From the NCBI RefSeq assembly GCF_003990975.1, contig NZ_RZJR01000002.1, forward strand, positions 220,741 to 284,740: a stretch of DNA of 64,000 bases, given 5' to 3'. The position numbers and the translations under genes are program-made. A model generated the notes under the pieces. That model had not been told where the DNA came from. It worked only from the letters and a program-made list of their open reading frames with translations, and did no database searches. Source of the DNA: Cohnella sp. AR92. GTDB taxonomy: Bacteria > Bacillota > Bacilli > Paenibacillales > Paenibacillaceae. Positions 34,825 to 44,493 of this stretch are shown here, in pieces (position 1 is the stretch's first letter; every line of letters starts with the position of its first letter).

Positions 34825-36174
34825 CTAAGCTTGCATAGCCATCGGCCGCACGTCGCTCAGCACGGCCAGAAGCTCTCCTTGGTTCTCGTTCACGCCGCTG
34901 GCGGTCACCCGAACGCTGCACCGCTTGCGGTACATGGATTCGTCGCCGGCGAACTCGACCGACAAATAATTGTCGGAATAGCCGGCGAGCCAGACCGAGC
35001 CGTCCTCGCGCTTCGTAACGCGCTCCGGAATGACCTCCAGCACTTGGCCGACCCAGTTGCGGCTGTATTCGGCCTGCAGCTTCTCCGACAGCTCGATCAG
35101 CGCATGGACGCGGGCATGCTTGACCTCTTCGTCGACCTGATCGTCCATGCGCGAAGCCGGCGTTCCGGTGCGCTTGGAGTAAGGGAATACATGCATCTCG
35201 GAGAAACCGATGCGTTCCATGAAGCGGTAGCCGTTCTCGTACTGCTCTTCCGTCTCACCCGGGAAGCCGACGATCACGTCGGTCGTGATCGCGACGCCCG
35301 GCATCGCTTCCTTGATCCGGGCGATCTTCTCTTCGAACTCCGCCGTCGTGTACTTGCGGCGCATTCTCTTCAGGATCGCGTCGTCGCCGGCCTGAAGCGG
35401 GATGTGCAGATGGCGGCACATTTTCTTCGAGCTGTTGAGCACCCGGATCATCTCGTCGTCGATCTGGCTCGCTTCGATGGAGCTGATGCGGATTCTCTCC
35501 AGCCCTTCGATCCGATCCAAGTCGGCCAGCAGGTTCGCAAGCCGGTACCCTTCCAGATCGTCGCCGTAGCCTCCGGTATGGATGCCGGTCAAGACGATCT
35601 CCTGATAGCCTGCCGCCACGAGCTGCCTCGCTTGTTCGAGCACGCTCTCGGGCGCTCGGCTGCGGGACAGGCCGCGGGACCAAGGAATGATGCAGAAGGT
35701 GCAGAAGTTGTTGCAGCCTTCCTGGATCTTCAGGAACGCCCTCGTCCGGTCGGCGAAAGCGGGAACGTCCAATTCCTCGAACTGACGCGTCTTCATGATG
35801 TTGCGCACCGCGTTGACCGGCTTCCGGTCCCGCTGAATCTCTTCGATGAAGGACATCAGCTTGTCGCGGTCCTGCGTGCCGACGACCAGGTCGACGCCGG
35901 GAATCGCCATGATCTCCGCCGGCGACGTCTGCGCATAGCAGCCCGTAACCGCGATAACGGCGTCCGGATTGCGGCGAACGGCCCTGCGGATGATCTGCCG
36001 GCTCTTCTTGTCGCCCGTGTTCGTGACGGTGCATGTGTTGATGACGTAAACGTCCGCGGTCGTCGTCTCGAAGTCGACCTGTTCGTAGCCGTCCTTCTTG
36101 AACAGCTGCCACATCGCTTCCGTATCGTAGAAGTTAACCTTGCAACCTAGTGTGTAAAATGCCACCGAAGGCAT
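34825..36174 (-). CDS. mtaB: tRNA t6A37 methylthiotransferase MtaB
   Basis: A radical-SAM enzyme that converts t6A to ms2t6A at position 37 of tRNAs reading ANN codons. The 449-residue protein has an N-terminal UPF0004 domain (FYTLGCKVNFYDTEAMW, with cysteines for the second cluster). The radical-SAM motif is EGCNNFCTFCIIPWSRG (C-x3-C-x2-C), and a C-terminal TRAM domain follows. The ATG is 6 bases after rsmE and has GGGAGG upstream. The prmA-rsmE-mtaB order is that of B. subtilis yqeT-yqeU-yqeV. Confidence 0.97.
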   Translation of the reverse strand: MPSVAFYTLGCKVNFYDTEAMWQLFKKDGYEQVDFETTTADVYVINTCTVTNTGDKKSRQIIRRAVRRNPDAVIAVTGCYAQTSPAEIMAIPGVDLVVGTQDRDKLMSFIEEIQRDRKPVNAVRNIMKTRQFEELDVPAFADRTRAFLKIQEGCNNFCTFCIIPWSRGLSRSRAPESVLEQARQLVAAGYQEIVLTGIHTGGYGDDLEGYRLANLLADLDRIEGLERIRISSIEASQIDDEMIRVLNSSKKMCRHLHIPLQAGDDAILKRMRRKYTTAEFEEKIARIKEAMPGVAITTDVIVGFPGETEEQYENGYRFMERIGFSEMHVFPYSKRTGTPASRMDDQVDEEVKHARVHALIELSEKLQAEYSRNWVGQVLEVIPERVTKREDGSVWLAGYSDNYLSVEFAGDESMYRKRCSVRVTASGVNENQGELLAVLSDVRPMAMQA

Positions 36175-36180
36175 CGTTCT

Positions 36181-36954
36181 TCAACCTCCCAGTTCCCCGG
36201 ATTCGTAAGCGATGCAAGCCAGCGCGACGAGCGCGGCGGTCTCCGTGCGCAGAATGCGCCGGCCCAAGCCGACGGCGACCGCTCCCGCTTCGGCAGCCTG
36301 CTCCACCTCGCGCGGATCGAAGCCGCCTTCCGGCCCTACGATCAGCAGGACGCTCGGAGCCTTGCCCGAATCCTTGGCGAATCGTTCTTGAAACGAGGCG
36401 AGCGCGGTTCGAAGTCCCGTCCCGCGCCTTCCCTCTTCTTCATAGCATATCAATGTCAGATCGAATCGAGCCATGCCGGCGACGAGCGACTTCCACGAGC
36501 AGACGGCGGCGACCTCCGGCACGATTCCCCGGTGAGCTTGTTCCGCCGCTTCCTTGGCGATCTTGCGCCACCGTTCCAGCCGTTTCGCTTCCTTGCGCTC
36601 GTCGTACTGGACGACCGTCCGCTGGGACAGGAACGGCTGGAAGGAAGCGGCTCCCGCCTCTGTCCCCTTCTGGATGACGGTCTCGAGCTTATCGCCTTTC
36701 GGCAGGCTCTGGGCGACCGTCACCCGCCAGCTCATCTCCGCGAGAGACGTCCTCCGTTCGACGATCGCGGCCGAGATTCTTCCTTGCTCGATCGTCTCGA
36801 TCTTCGCCAGCACCTCGGTGCCCGAGCCGTCGCAGGCGATGAACTCCTCGCCCGGACGGGCTCTCATCACCGCAGCCAGATGGCGGGCGTCTTCTCCTTC
36901 GAGATAGACGCTATCCGAACCGACCTGCTCCGGACTGACAAAATAACGCTGCAT
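36181..36954 (-). CDS. rsmE: 16S rRNA m3U1498 methyltransferase RsmE
   Basis: A SPOUT-class methyltransferase that modifies U1498 of 16S rRNA. The 257-residue protein begins MQRYFVSPEQVGSDSVYLEG and has a PUA-like N-terminal domain. The knotted C-terminal domain contains LLIVGPEGGFDPREVEQA and VGLGRRILRTETAALVAL, the SAM-binding knot. GGAGGAGCAAGG precedes the ATG. It lies between the M50 peptidase gene and mtaB in the prmA operon. Confidence 0.97.
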   Translation of the reverse strand: MQRYFVSPEQVGSDSVYLEGEDARHLAAVMRARPGEEFIACDGSGTEVLAKIETIEQGRISAAIVERRTSLAEMSWRVTVAQSLPKGDKLETVIQKGTEAGAASFQPFLSQRTVVQYDERKEAKRLERWRKIAKEAAEQAHRGIVPEVAAVCSWKSLVAGMARFDLTLICYEEEGRRGTGLRTALASFQERFAKDSGKAPSVLLIVGPEGGFDPREVEQAAEAGAVAVGLGRRILRTETAALVALACIAYESGELGG

Positions 36955-37017
36955 ACCCTTGCTCCTCCAGATGGACGTATCGTTTTCCTACTATTCTTAT
37001 GAATGGCCTGCCAGCCT

Positions 37018-37731
37018 TCAGTAACGCCACCCGTACAAGCTCGGGATGATCGAATGGTCCGCATGATGGCCGAAAATCGAGCCCACAAGCTCGTGCATGC
37101 CCTCGACGATCGGCAGAGCGAGCGAGAACAGCGGATCGATCGTGACGTCGCGAAGCGGCGGAATGAAGCACAGCAGAATAAAGATGAAAATGCCCCATTG
37201 CTCGTTCTGCGCCATTCGAACCCTCAGCTTGACGGACGCGAACTCTTCGACGATTCGATAGCCGTCCAGCGGCGGCAGAGGGATCAAGTTGAACAGGAAT
37301 AGAATGACGTTGATATGAATCCAGTAAGCCATAAAGATAGAGACGTTCTCCCGCACCGCGTCGGACGGATTCGTCAACGCGCCCATGCTGACGAGAGCAT
37401 AGATGACGACAAGTCCGAGAAAAGCAAGCAGCAGGTTGCTGACCGGACCGGCCGCGGTGACGAGAACGCTCATCAGCCGCGGCTGGCGGAACCGGCTTCT
37501 GCGAACCGGGACGGGCTTCGCCCAACCGAAGCCGGCCAGCAGCAGGAAGATCACGCCGATCCAATCGATGTGGGCCGCCGGATTAAGCGTGACCCGACCC
37601 TGCTCGTAAGCGGTCGTGTCCCCGAACTTCCAGGCGGTCCAAGCATGCGCGAATTCGTGTATCGTAAAAGCGGCCAGCATCGTCACGATGACGAAGGGCA
37701 TGTGCTCCAGAGGATAGGCGAGAAAGTTCAT
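37018..37731 (-). CDS. Site-2 protease family (M50) membrane metallopeptidase
   Basis: A 237-residue polytopic membrane protein of the short S2P/YwhC-like group. The zinc motif HEFAH (HExxH) lies in AAFTIHEFAHAWTAWKFGD near residue 25. The third ligand region is NLIPLPPLDGYRIV near residue 150. Four to six hydrophobic helices are visible. The start overlaps the prmA stop by 4 bases (ATGA), so it is coupled to prmA. B. subtilis has no M50 gene at this site. The substrate is unknown. Confidence 0.9.
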   Translation of the reverse strand: MNFLAYPLEHMPFVIVTMLAAFTIHEFAHAWTAWKFGDTTAYEQGRVTLNPAAHIDWIGVIFLLLAGFGWAKPVPVRRSRFRQPRLMSVLVTAAGPVSNLLLAFLGLVVIYALVSMGALTNPSDAVRENVSIFMAYWIHINVILFLFNLIPLPPLDGYRIVEEFASVKLRVRMAQNEQWGIFIFILLCFIPPLRDVTIDPLFSLALPIVEGMHELVGSIFGHHADHSIIPSLYGWRY

Positions 37732-38717
37732 TCTCCATCACCCTTCGGCTTGCCGGATACGAAGGCGATCCAATCCTCCTGGCGGACCCGGTCGATAATC
37801 TCGAAGCCTGCGGCCTGCAAGGCGGCCGCTACGTCATCCTCTTTGTTCTTATAAATGCCGCTCGCGATATAGATGCCGCCGGGCTTCAGCACGTCATAGA
37901 CGTCGCCGATGAACAGCAGGATGATCTCCGCGAGAATGTTCGCCACGACCAGATCGACCGGAGGACGAACGCTTCGCACCTCGCCGCCTTCCTTCGCGCT
38001 GTCCTGCAGCACGCCGAGCAGGTCGCTGAGGCGGACTTCGATTCGATCCGAAAGTCCGTTCAGCTTGACGTTCTCCGTCGCGCTCGATACCGCAACCGGA
38101 TCTAGATCGAGCGCAAGAACTCGATCCGCGCCCAGCTTGATCGCGCCGATGGCCAGAATGCCGGAGCCCGTTCCCACGTCGATGACGTTGTCTCCCGGGT
38201 TGATGGCGCCTTCCAGCGTGCGCAAGCAGAGAGCGGTCGTCGGGTGAGTGCCCGTTCCGAACGCCATTCCCGGATCCAGCTCGATAATGAGCTCATCCGG
38301 TCTGGCTTCGTACTCCTCCCATGTCGGCTTGATGGTCAACCGCTCGGATACGGCGATCGGCTTGAAGTATTTTTTCCAAGCGTGGGCCCAATCTTCTTCG
38401 TCTACCGCGTCGTAGCTTACCTTGTAGTCCCCGGCGTCGTAGCCAAATTCCGGCAATCCCTTGAGGTGCTCGATCATCTCGGAGCTTATGAGCTCCATGT
38501 CGGCATCCTCCGAGAAATACCCTTTGATATAGGCATAGCCGGCGGGAATATCGTTCAAGGGCTTGTCGTACCATTGCCCAAGAGAGGTATCTCTCGGCTT
38601 GTCCGGAGACCACGATTCCTCGATCGATACCCCGGCCGCTCCCAGCTCGGTCAAATAATAAGCAACCATCTCTTGAGACGGCTCCGTCGCAAACACGGTC
38701 ATTTCGAACCAACGCAA
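37728..38717 (-). CDS. prmA: Ribosomal protein L11 methyltransferase PrmA
   Basis: PrmA trimethylates lysines and the N-terminus of ribosomal protein L11. The 329-residue protein has an N-terminal substrate-binding domain and a C-terminal Rossmann domain. The SAM motif is VIDVGTGSGILAIGAIKLGA, and DLVVANILAEIIL is the catalytic-site loop. The TTG start at 38717 has GGAGG 8 bases upstream. It heads the prmA-M50-rsmE-mtaB operon. In B. subtilis it directly follows dnaJ; here about 6 kb of accessory genes intervenes. Confidence 0.96.
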   Translation of the reverse strand: MRWFEMTVFATEPSQEMVAYYLTELGAAGVSIEESWSPDKPRDTSLGQWYDKPLNDIPAGYAYIKGYFSEDADMELISSEMIEHLKGLPEFGYDAGDYKVSYDAVDEEDWAHAWKKYFKPIAVSERLTIKPTWEEYEARPDELIIELDPGMAFGTGTHPTTALCLRTLEGAINPGDNVIDVGTGSGILAIGAIKLGADRVLALDLDPVAVSSATENVKLNGLSDRIEVRLSDLLGVLQDSAKEGGEVRSVRPPVDLVVANILAEIILLFIGDVYDVLKPGGIYIASGIYKNKEDDVAAALQAAGFEIIDRVRQEDWIAFVSGKPKGDGE

Positions 38718-38773
38718 CTTATGTTCCTCCCCGCAAACTCTAAAAAGCGCCTAACGCGCCTGTGATGACCTTC

Positions 38774-38779
38774 ATTATA
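38774..38779 (-). promoter_or_regulatory. Candidate -10 element of prmA operon
   Basis: A perfect TATAAT on the minus strand about 57 bases before the prmA start and downstream of the HemAT terminator. No convincing -35 hexamer is present, so the call is tentative. Confidence 0.4.
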
Positions 38780-38799
38780 CACGCAACGTTTCCCCGGAC

Positions 38800-38830
38800 G
38801 CAAAAAAAAGACGCCGAACGAGGCGCCTGC
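38800..38830 (-). terminator. Terminator after the HemAT-like gene
   Basis: Minus-strand AGGCGCC, TCGTTC, GGCGTCT followed by an eight-base T run. It lies about 20 bases after the receptor gene stop codon. Confidence 0.8.
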
Positions 38831-38851
38831 TTAGGGTTGGGCTTCTATCGA

Positions 38852-40198
38852 TTAGAAATGACTTGCCGTATCGTTCAAAGACTCCGCGGACGCCGCCACC
38901 TTGCCGGAAGCGTCTCCGATCTCCTCGATCGCGGCGACCAGCTCGTTCATCCGGGTTCTCGCGCCCGTAATCTCGCCGATGCTGAGCGCCATGGAGCGAA
39001 CGATCGTCTCGAAGGCTCTCCTCGTCTCCGCGGACATCAGCGTTCCTTCCTCCATCATGCCCTTGATCTCGATAATCCCGTCGATGACCTCGCCGGTCTG
39101 GCGGACGGAATCCGTCACGCAAGCCGCGATCATTCGAACGGATTCCCTCGTCTCGTCGGCAAGCTTCTTCACTTCGCCGGCGACGACCGTGAAGCCGCGT
39201 CCGTGAACGCCTGCCCGCGCGGCTTCTATGGAAGCGTTCAAAGAGAGGATGTTCGTCTGATTGGCGATCTCCCGGACGAGATCCGTCATGCGGCTGATCG
39301 AAGCGGAGGAGCTGCTCAGCTTATTGAGGGCGGCTTCCATCCCCTCCAGCTTTCGATGGATCGCCGCGATGACGCCTTCCAGGTCTTGTATCCTTCGCTT
39401 CCCGTCCATCGACATCTCCATGGTCGACTCCGATTTGGAGGCGCTGGTTTCCACCGCTAGGTTCACCTCCTGACTGCTAGCCAGCAGCTCTTGTACGGAG
39501 GCGCTCGTTTGCTCGGTCAGAGCGGCGAGCTCCGTGCTGACGCCGAGAATCTGGGTCTTCACCTCGTGCTTGACTCTCTGGTATTGAAGCTCCTTCTGCT
39601 GCTGGTATTCTTTCTCGTAGGCCTCCAGCACGAGCTGCTGCTCCAGATTCAGAACTTTCGCGACGGCTCGGCTTGCGGCCGCGTATTCGCGAGGGGCTCC
39701 CGGATGCTCGGACAGAACGTCGAGGATAGCTTCCTGCAGCCTCTGGAAGGCGGCAATATACCATTTCGGTTCCAGTCCGATTCGCAGATGCACCTTGGCG
39801 ATCATCGACCTTTTGCCGACGTAGCCCTCGTCGATCCGACCGTCGAAGATCTCCGCCACGTGCCGGACAAGCGTCGCTGTCAGCCGGTCCATCGTGCTGT
39901 GGGAATGAATGATGTCTTGCAGGCTCCCGACCTCCAAGACCGCCTTGTAGAACTCCCCGACGATGCGGGCCGCGTTCTTCTCCACGACCGGCTTCCACCT
40001 TCGAAGCGATTCGAGATCGGCAGCGCCGAGACCGATCATCGCCAATTGCTTCCGAAGAACGGGATCCTCAATCCCGATTGGAAGAGGCTCCTCCGGGATC
40101 CTGTCCGTTTCGGAGGAAGAGAGCGTATCCTGCGAATCCTCCGGCCTGCCTGCGAACCTCGTCCACCTGCGTTTGAAGCTCGGCATCGGCTTGCTCAC
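38852..40198 (-). CDS. hemAT: HemAT-like globin-coupled methyl-accepting protein
   Basis: A soluble oxygen-sensing chemoreceptor. Residues about 45-190 form a protoglobin sensor; [18 protein letters not shown] holds the predicted proximal heme histidine (about H137) in the same context as B. subtilis HemAT. The C-terminal half is a methyl-accepting signalling domain with the hairpin tip [20 protein letters not shown]. No transmembrane segment is present. A TTG at 40222 opens the frame, but AAGGGAGATCAGA precedes the GTG at 40198, giving 448 residues. This GTG overlaps the stop of the upstream PAS-GGDEF-EAL gene by 4 bases (GTGA), so both are coupled. Confidence 0.93.
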   Translation of the reverse strand: MSKPMPSFKRRWTRFAGRPEDSQDTLSSSETDRIPEEPLPIGIEDPVLRKQLAMIGLGAADLESLRRWKPVVEKNAARIVGEFYKAVLEVGSLQDIIHSHSTMDRLTATLVRHVAEIFDGRIDEGYVGKRSMIAKVHLRIGLEPKWYIAAFQRLQEAILDVLSEHPGAPREYAAASRAVAKVLNLEQQLVLEAYEKEYQQQKELQYQRVKHEVKTQILGVSTELAALTEQTSASVQELLASSQEVNLAVETSASKSESTMEMSMDGKRRIQDLEGVIAAIHRKLEGMEAALNKLSSSSASISRMTDLVREIANQTNILSLNASIEAARAGVHGRGFTVVAGEVKKLADETRESVRMIAACVTDSVRQTGEVIDGIIEIKGMMEEGTLMSAETRRAFETIVRSMALSIGEITGARTRMNELVAAIEEIGDASGKVAASAESLNDTASHF

Positions 40199-41898
40199 TC
40201 TGATCTCCCTTTCCTTTTCCAATAGTGGCCTTCGATCGCCGCGGCCTCCAGAGGACGGCTGAACAGGAAGCCTTGCACGAGCTCGCAGCGAAGATTGTTC
40301 AAGAAGCCCAATTGGGTCTCGTTCTCGACTCCCTCGGCGACGACGCTCAGGTTCATCTCGTGCGCCAGCTTGACGATGGCGGTGACGATCGGCGATCGAG
40401 CGTTCTTGTCCAACAATTGAATGAACGATTTGTCGATCTTAAGCGTATCCACCGGCAAGCTGGCCAAGCGGCCCAGCGAGGAATAGCCGGTCCCGAAATC
40501 ATCGATGGCGAGACCGATCCCGAGCTCCCTCAGCTCCAGAAGAACGGCAACGACGGAATCGATCTCTTGCATGACCGCGCTCTCCGTCACCTCGAGCTGC
40601 AGAAGCTTGGCCGGAACGCCTCTCCTCGCCAGAACGCCGCGGATTCGATCCGTTAGGCTGCTGCGCTGAAGGTGCAAGGCCGAGATGTTCACCGACACGG
40701 GGACGAGCTCATAGCCTAGCGCGCTCCATTCGGCCAATTGGGCGGCTACGCGTTCGATGACCCACTCGCCGATCGGAACGATTAGCCCGGTCTCTTCCGC
40801 GAGAGGGATGAATTGCCCCGGGGGAAGCAGGCCTCGCTTCGGATGGTTCCAGCGAATCAGCGCTTCGAAGCCTCCGAGCTGCCTGTCGGGAAGCTTGAAC
40901 TTAGGCTGGTAGTGCAGCACGAATTGCGCTTGCTCCAACGCTTCGCGCAATTCTCCTTCCAACCGGGCTCGTTCCTGCATCGGTTCCAATGCGTCGTTCT
41001 CGTAGACGAACCATCGATCCCCTCCTCCCGCCTTGGCCTGATACATCGCATAGTCCGCCAGCTTGATCAAGGAATCCGCATCCGTCTCCGGCGGAGTATT
41101 CCGCAGAGGCTTGATTCCGATGCTGAGCGAGATAAGCATGTCCGAGCCCTTCGCCTCCAGAGGCTCCCGGAACGATTCCAGCAAGGCGTCCGCCCATTCG
41201 AGCAGCTCGCGCTCCTCCATCGGCTGCTCCAGCAGAACCGTGAATTCGTCTCCTCCGTAACGATAGACGGTTCCGAGCTCGCCGATCCGCTGCTTTAATC
41301 TCTCCGCCGCGCTCCTTAACAATTGATCCCCCATGGAATGTCCGTACCGGTCGTTTTTCCATTTAAAGCCGTCCAGGTCGATGAACAGCAAGTGCTTCCC
41401 CGCCCGCTCCTCTTCCGGTCGCATCATCAGATGGGAGAGCCGGGCCCGGAACAATCTCCGGTTAGGGAGTCCGGTCAGCATATCGTAATTGGCCAGCCAT
41501 TCCAGCTTGCGCTCCGTCATCTTGCGGTCCGTAATATCGGAGAAGACGGCAACGTAATTCGTCGGCCGTTTCCGGTCATCCACGATTGCCGAGATCTTGA
41601 TCCATTCCAGGAAAATCTCGCCGTTCTTCTTGCTGTTCCAGATCTCCCCTTCCCAGAACCCATTGTCCGTCAATTGACTCCACATCGTTCGGTAGAAGGT
41701 TTTGTCGTGCATGCCCGATTGCAGAACGTTCGGTTTTCTTCCGATGACATCCTTCTGCTCGTAGCCCGTCATTCGGGTGAAGGAGGAATTCACCCAGACG
41801 ATGGACGCCTCCCGGTCGGTTACGATAACGCCCTCGCGGATGTTCTCGAGCGCCTTGGACGCCAGCTCCCATCCGCTCGCATCCGGATTTCTAGCCAA
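40195..41898 (-). CDS. PAS-GGDEF-EAL c-di-GMP signalling protein
   Basis: A cytoplasmic protein with a PAS sensor ([20 protein letters not shown] onward), a GGDEF domain with intact [12 protein letters not shown], and an EAL domain. The EAL domain shows [23 protein letters not shown] and [13 protein letters not shown], and looks catalytically complete. It could both make and break c-di-GMP, with PAS setting the balance. The frame is open to an ATG at 42042, but the first 48 residues look non-coding and GAGGTGA lies before a TTG at 41898, giving 567 residues; the start is uncertain. It is translationally coupled to the HemAT-like receptor. Confidence 0.9.
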   Translation of the reverse strand: MARNPDASGWELASKALENIREGVIVTDREASIVWVNSSFTRMTGYEQKDVIGRKPNVLQSGMHDKTFYRTMWSQLTDNGFWEGEIWNSKKNGEIFLEWIKISAIVDDRKRPTNYVAVFSDITDRKMTERKLEWLANYDMLTGLPNRRLFRARLSHLMMRPEEERAGKHLLFIDLDGFKWKNDRYGHSMGDQLLRSAAERLKQRIGELGTVYRYGGDEFTVLLEQPMEERELLEWADALLESFREPLEAKGSDMLISLSIGIKPLRNTPPETDADSLIKLADYAMYQAKAGGGDRWFVYENDALEPMQERARLEGELREALEQAQFVLHYQPKFKLPDRQLGGFEALIRWNHPKRGLLPPGQFIPLAEETGLIVPIGEWVIERVAAQLAEWSALGYELVPVSVNISALHLQRSSLTDRIRGVLARRGVPAKLLQLEVTESAVMQEIDSVVAVLLELRELGIGLAIDDFGTGYSSLGRLASLPVDTLKIDKSFIQLLDKNARSPIVTAIVKLAHEMNLSVVAEGVENETQLGFLNNLRCELVQGFLFSRPLEAAAIEGHYWKRKGRSE

Positions 41899-42105
41899 GG
41901 GATTCACCTCGATTATGGGCCTGCGGCAGAAGAGCGGGAGACGGCAACGCCAACTTCCGTCCGAACCCTTCTCCCCTTCTCCGCGGCGCGCTGGAGATGC
42001 GTTGTGAGTATAATCACAGACGCTCTTGTCGATCATTGTCATTATTTTACTAAATCGTGCATTACAGTATCGTTAACAGCCGAACAAGGAAAGGTTGACG
42101 CATCG

Positions 42106-43500
42106 ATGAAGCAATCGAATACTTCCGACGGTTCCTCGCTCGACGGTTCTCGCCTCCGTCCCCCGTTTCCCCCGGTGCGCGAGACCGTCGCCCTGATCTC
42201 CGGCATGGACGGCGCGCCGAACGTCTGGAACGACTGCCTGCCCTTGCTCCGCGACCATTATCAGCTTCTGTTATTCGATAAGTTCTCCTTGAGCACCAAG
42301 CCGACGCCGGAACAGGAGTGGAACGAATGGGGCGCCGATCTGGCGAGCTTCCTGACCGCCTCGAATACCCCGTTAGCCCATCTGGTCGGCTTCGGGACCG
42401 GAGCGGAGCTTGCGATCCGGTTCTCCTTGCTTCATCCCGATAAAGTCGCATCCCTCGTGCTGATCTCTTGGGATCCGATTCATGACGCGATCGCAGGCGA
42501 CCGTCAATCGGCCTTTCCCGTTTACCGGTTCAAGGAAGTGCGGCATCCCGTGCTGATTCTGGCGGGCGACGCCGATCCGACGATGCCGGTCGCGCATCAT
42601 GGGCCGACGCTAAGCTTCCTTCCCGATTGCACGCTGTTCACGGTTCCGCGTTCCACGCGCAACGTCATCGCCGAGAGGCCCCGCCTGTCCGCGAGATTGA
42701 TCCTTCACTTTCTCTCGACGCTGAAGGATCGAACTACGCGCGCGATCGAGCATAGGAATGCGCCCGATGCATGGAAAGAGCAGGTGCTTAGCGCGTTCAG
42801 GAATGCCGAGCTTAGAAGAGGCTCCAAGCACGAGTTAACCGTTCGGGTCATGGACAACTTCCACGTCTCGATCGACGGCGAACCGATCCGGGAGGGCCTC
42901 AGCCAGCGGAACGTCAAGCGGTTGCTGCTCTATCTCGTCTTCCATCGCTCTCCCATGAGGGAGCAGATCTGCGACGAGTTGTGGCCCGAAGCCTCGCCCG
43001 ACAACGCGCGCAACCTTCTCAGGGTCAGCCTGTCCCACCTTCGCAAGCTGCTAGCCCGCTATTCCGACTATCCGTTCCTACAGACGGATCGCGACAGCAT
43101 CCGATTGTGCGGGGCCGTTCGCTGCGACCTGCTTGAATACTCGGACCAAATGGCCGATACGCTGTCGGAACGGGATGAGGAGAGGAAGTGCGAGTCTATC
43201 GTTCGGCTGCTTCGGCAGACGCCTCGAACGCTGCTGCACGGATTCTATGACGAATGGGTCACCCATCTGAAAATGAAGCTGGAAAACGAGCTGTTGGAGC
43301 TGATCGAGTGGATCGACGGTTTTCTGGAGGAGAGAGGGGAATGGGATCGGGCGATTCGGGTGCTCGAGACCGTTGTCGGCTTGTACCCGGAGGAAGAGCG
43401 TTTCTATGACAAAGCCGTCGATTATTACGAACGGTTGAACAGGCCGAAGAAAGAGAAAGGCTTGGGCGACCCAATAAAAACGCTTCGCTGCAGCCCGTGA
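42106..43500 (+). CDS. BTAD/SARP-type transcription regulator with degenerate alpha/beta-hydrolase domain
   Basis: A 464-residue plus-strand protein. Residues about 25-220 form an alpha/beta-hydrolase fold (VALISGMDGAPNVWNDCLPLL, HLVGFGTGAELAIRFSLLHPDKV, LILAGDADPTMPV). The nucleophile elbow is G-F-G-T-G, with Gly97 where the catalytic Ser belongs, and the usual His near RNVIAERP is absent, so activity is unlikely. Residues about 240-335 are an OmpR-like winged helix (RNVKRLLLYLVFHRSP, CDELWPEASPDNARNLLRVS). The C-terminus is a bacterial transcriptional activator (BTAD) helical domain. It would sense a small ligand or partner through the dead hydrolase. It diverges from the PAS-GGDEF-EAL gene. 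Confidence 0.88.
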   Translation: MKQSNTSDGSSLDGSRLRPPFPPVRETVALISGMDGAPNVWNDCLPLLRDHYQLLLFDKFSLSTKPTPEQEWNEWGADLASFLTASNTPLAHLVGFGTGAELAIRFSLLHPDKVASLVLISWDPIHDAIAGDRQSAFPVYRFKEVRHPVLILAGDADPTMPVAHHGPTLSFLPDCTLFTVPRSTRNVIAERPRLSARLILHFLSTLKDRTTRAIEHRNAPDAWKEQVLSAFRNAELRRGSKHELTVRVMDNFHVSIDGEPIREGLSQRNVKRLLLYLVFHRSPMREQICDELWPEASPDNARNLLRVSLSHLRKLLARYSDYPFLQTDRDSIRLCGAVRCDLLEYSDQMADTLSERDEERKCESIVRLLRQTPRTLLHGFYDEWVTHLKMKLENELLELIEWIDGFLEERGEWDRAIRVLETVVGLYPEEERFYDKAVDYYERLNRPKKEKGLGDPIKTLRCSP

Positions 43501-43520
43501 GGGCAGCAGCGAAGCGTTTA
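43474..43520. terminator. Bidirectional terminator
   Basis: A 14-bp stem (AAACGCTTCGCTGC and GCAGCGAAGCGTTT) at 43478-43519 overlaps the stop codon of the BTAD regulator. The minus strand continues TTTTTATT, a good U tract for the genes at 43525-44040; the plus strand has a weaker TTTATCC. Confidence 0.85.
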
Positions 43521-43524
43521 TCCT

Positions 43525-43854
43525 TTAATGACACTGGCCTCCTGCTTGGGAGATAACCTTGCGAGCCTTCTCCATCGCTTCGGATGGCACGTCGACGGTT
43601 AGGTTGAACGCCGGGTTCTCTTCGCCGGTTGTCGTCCCGAGCTCGTTCGCCGCTTCCATTCGGGAATCGCCGAGCAGCGAGGCGGACAGCTCGCTCAAGC
43701 TGGAATCGGCGCCGGACAGCTTGGAGCCGAAGTCGATTCCTCCTGTCGCCCTCTCCATCCGGAAACGATTGGCCCGAAGGGAGGCGAGCTTGCGAACCGC
43801 TTCCTCGGCCTGCTCCTGCGTGCTGAAGCTCGCCTGAAGGGATAGCATGTCCAC
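43525..43854 (-). CDS. Small hypothetical protein
   Basis: A 109-residue protein from a GTG at 43854 with GAGGGGG upstream. The N-terminal half (SFSTQEQAEEAVRKLASLRANRFRME) looks like a ferredoxin-like alpha/beta unit. The second half (ENPAFNLTVDVPSEAMEKARKVISQAGG) looks like its partner, in the style of YflT/heat-induced stress proteins that flip-flop between strands. The C-terminus is Gly-Gln-Cys-His. I do not assign a family. It is the second gene of a two-gene unit with the YfhD-like gene. Confidence 0.7.
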   Translation of the reverse strand: MDMLSLQASFSTQEQAEEAVRKLASLRANRFRMERATGGIDFGSKLSGADSSLSELSASLLGDSRMEAANELGTTTGEENPAFNLTVDVPSEAMEKARKVISQAGGQCH

Positions 43855-43857
43855 GGG

Positions 43858-44040
43858 TTAGTCCCCCTCGTAGCTGGCCGCGCGCTTGTCCGCTTCTGCG
43901 GCGCGCTTCTGGGCGACGCGGTCTTCCTCGTCCGCGAGCTCGCTGGAGAACTCCACGTCCTCCGCCTTTGCGGTCGGCAAGGAAGAAGAGGCTCCTGCCT
44001 CGCCGGAGCTTCCTTGCTGTCGATAAGTGCTTTCCTTCAT
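43858..44040 (-). CDS. YfhD-like small hydrophilic protein
   Basis: A 60-residue, very hydrophilic protein. The C-terminal half DVEFSSELADEEDRVAQKR and then AAEADKRA resembles the YfhD family of small Bacillales proteins of unknown function, common in spore formers. GAGGAGG precedes the ATG. It overlaps or abuts the downstream gene by 3 bases, and the pair ends at the bidirectional terminator. The family call is by memory of the motif and moderately certain. Confidence 0.6.
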   Translation of the reverse strand: MKESTYRQQGSSGEAGASSSLPTAKAEDVEFSSELADEEDRVAQKRAAEADKRAASYEGD

Positions 44041-44321
44041 TCCGATTAGCCTCCTCGAATAGCGGCAGTTCTAACGATGCCGATGATTCGTTAGGTTGCG
44101 CCGAAGGAGAGGAAATCATGCATGGAATGGAGAGGTGCGGCAACTTGGGAACTGTAAGCGCCCTGCCTAGCCGGCATGTCTGCATTGCCTGCCTTATAAG
44201 GGCATGGAATTTCATAATAAGCGCCTATAAAGAGCATGGAACGGCTGCTTATCGCGCGTAAACGTGGAGTTTAGCTATCATTGACAGTTGCTTTTCTTAT
44301 CAGTTACTGCTCGGCTCTTGG

Positions 44322-44493
44322 CTACGACTTACAGCTGTGCCTGAGGCTGCGGCTTACGGCTTCGGCTCGCGGCTGCGGCTGTGACTTGCGGTTTACGGCT
44401 CGCGGCTGCGGGTTGCGACTGCATGCGGATTGCGGCTCTGTGTCGTGTCTACCGCTACGGCTTACAGCTGTGGCCTGAGGCTGCGGCTTACGG
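44322..44493. repeat. Direct repeat with GGCTGCGGCTTACGG core
   Basis: CTACGrCTTACAGCTGTG-CCTGAGG followed by CTGCGGCTTACGG occurs at 44322-44359 and again at 44455-44493, 38 of 39 bases alike. Between the copies lie degenerate relatives (GGCTCGCGGCTGCGG, GGTTTACGGCTCGCGG). The pattern looks like expansion by slippage or unequal exchange. Confidence 0.75.

Noticed and set aside
41323-42105. N-terminal extension of the BTAD regulator frame
   Set aside because: The frame is open upstream, but it is antisense to the PAS-GGDEF-EAL gene. The hydrolase domain begins soon after the ATG at 42106, which is the natural start.
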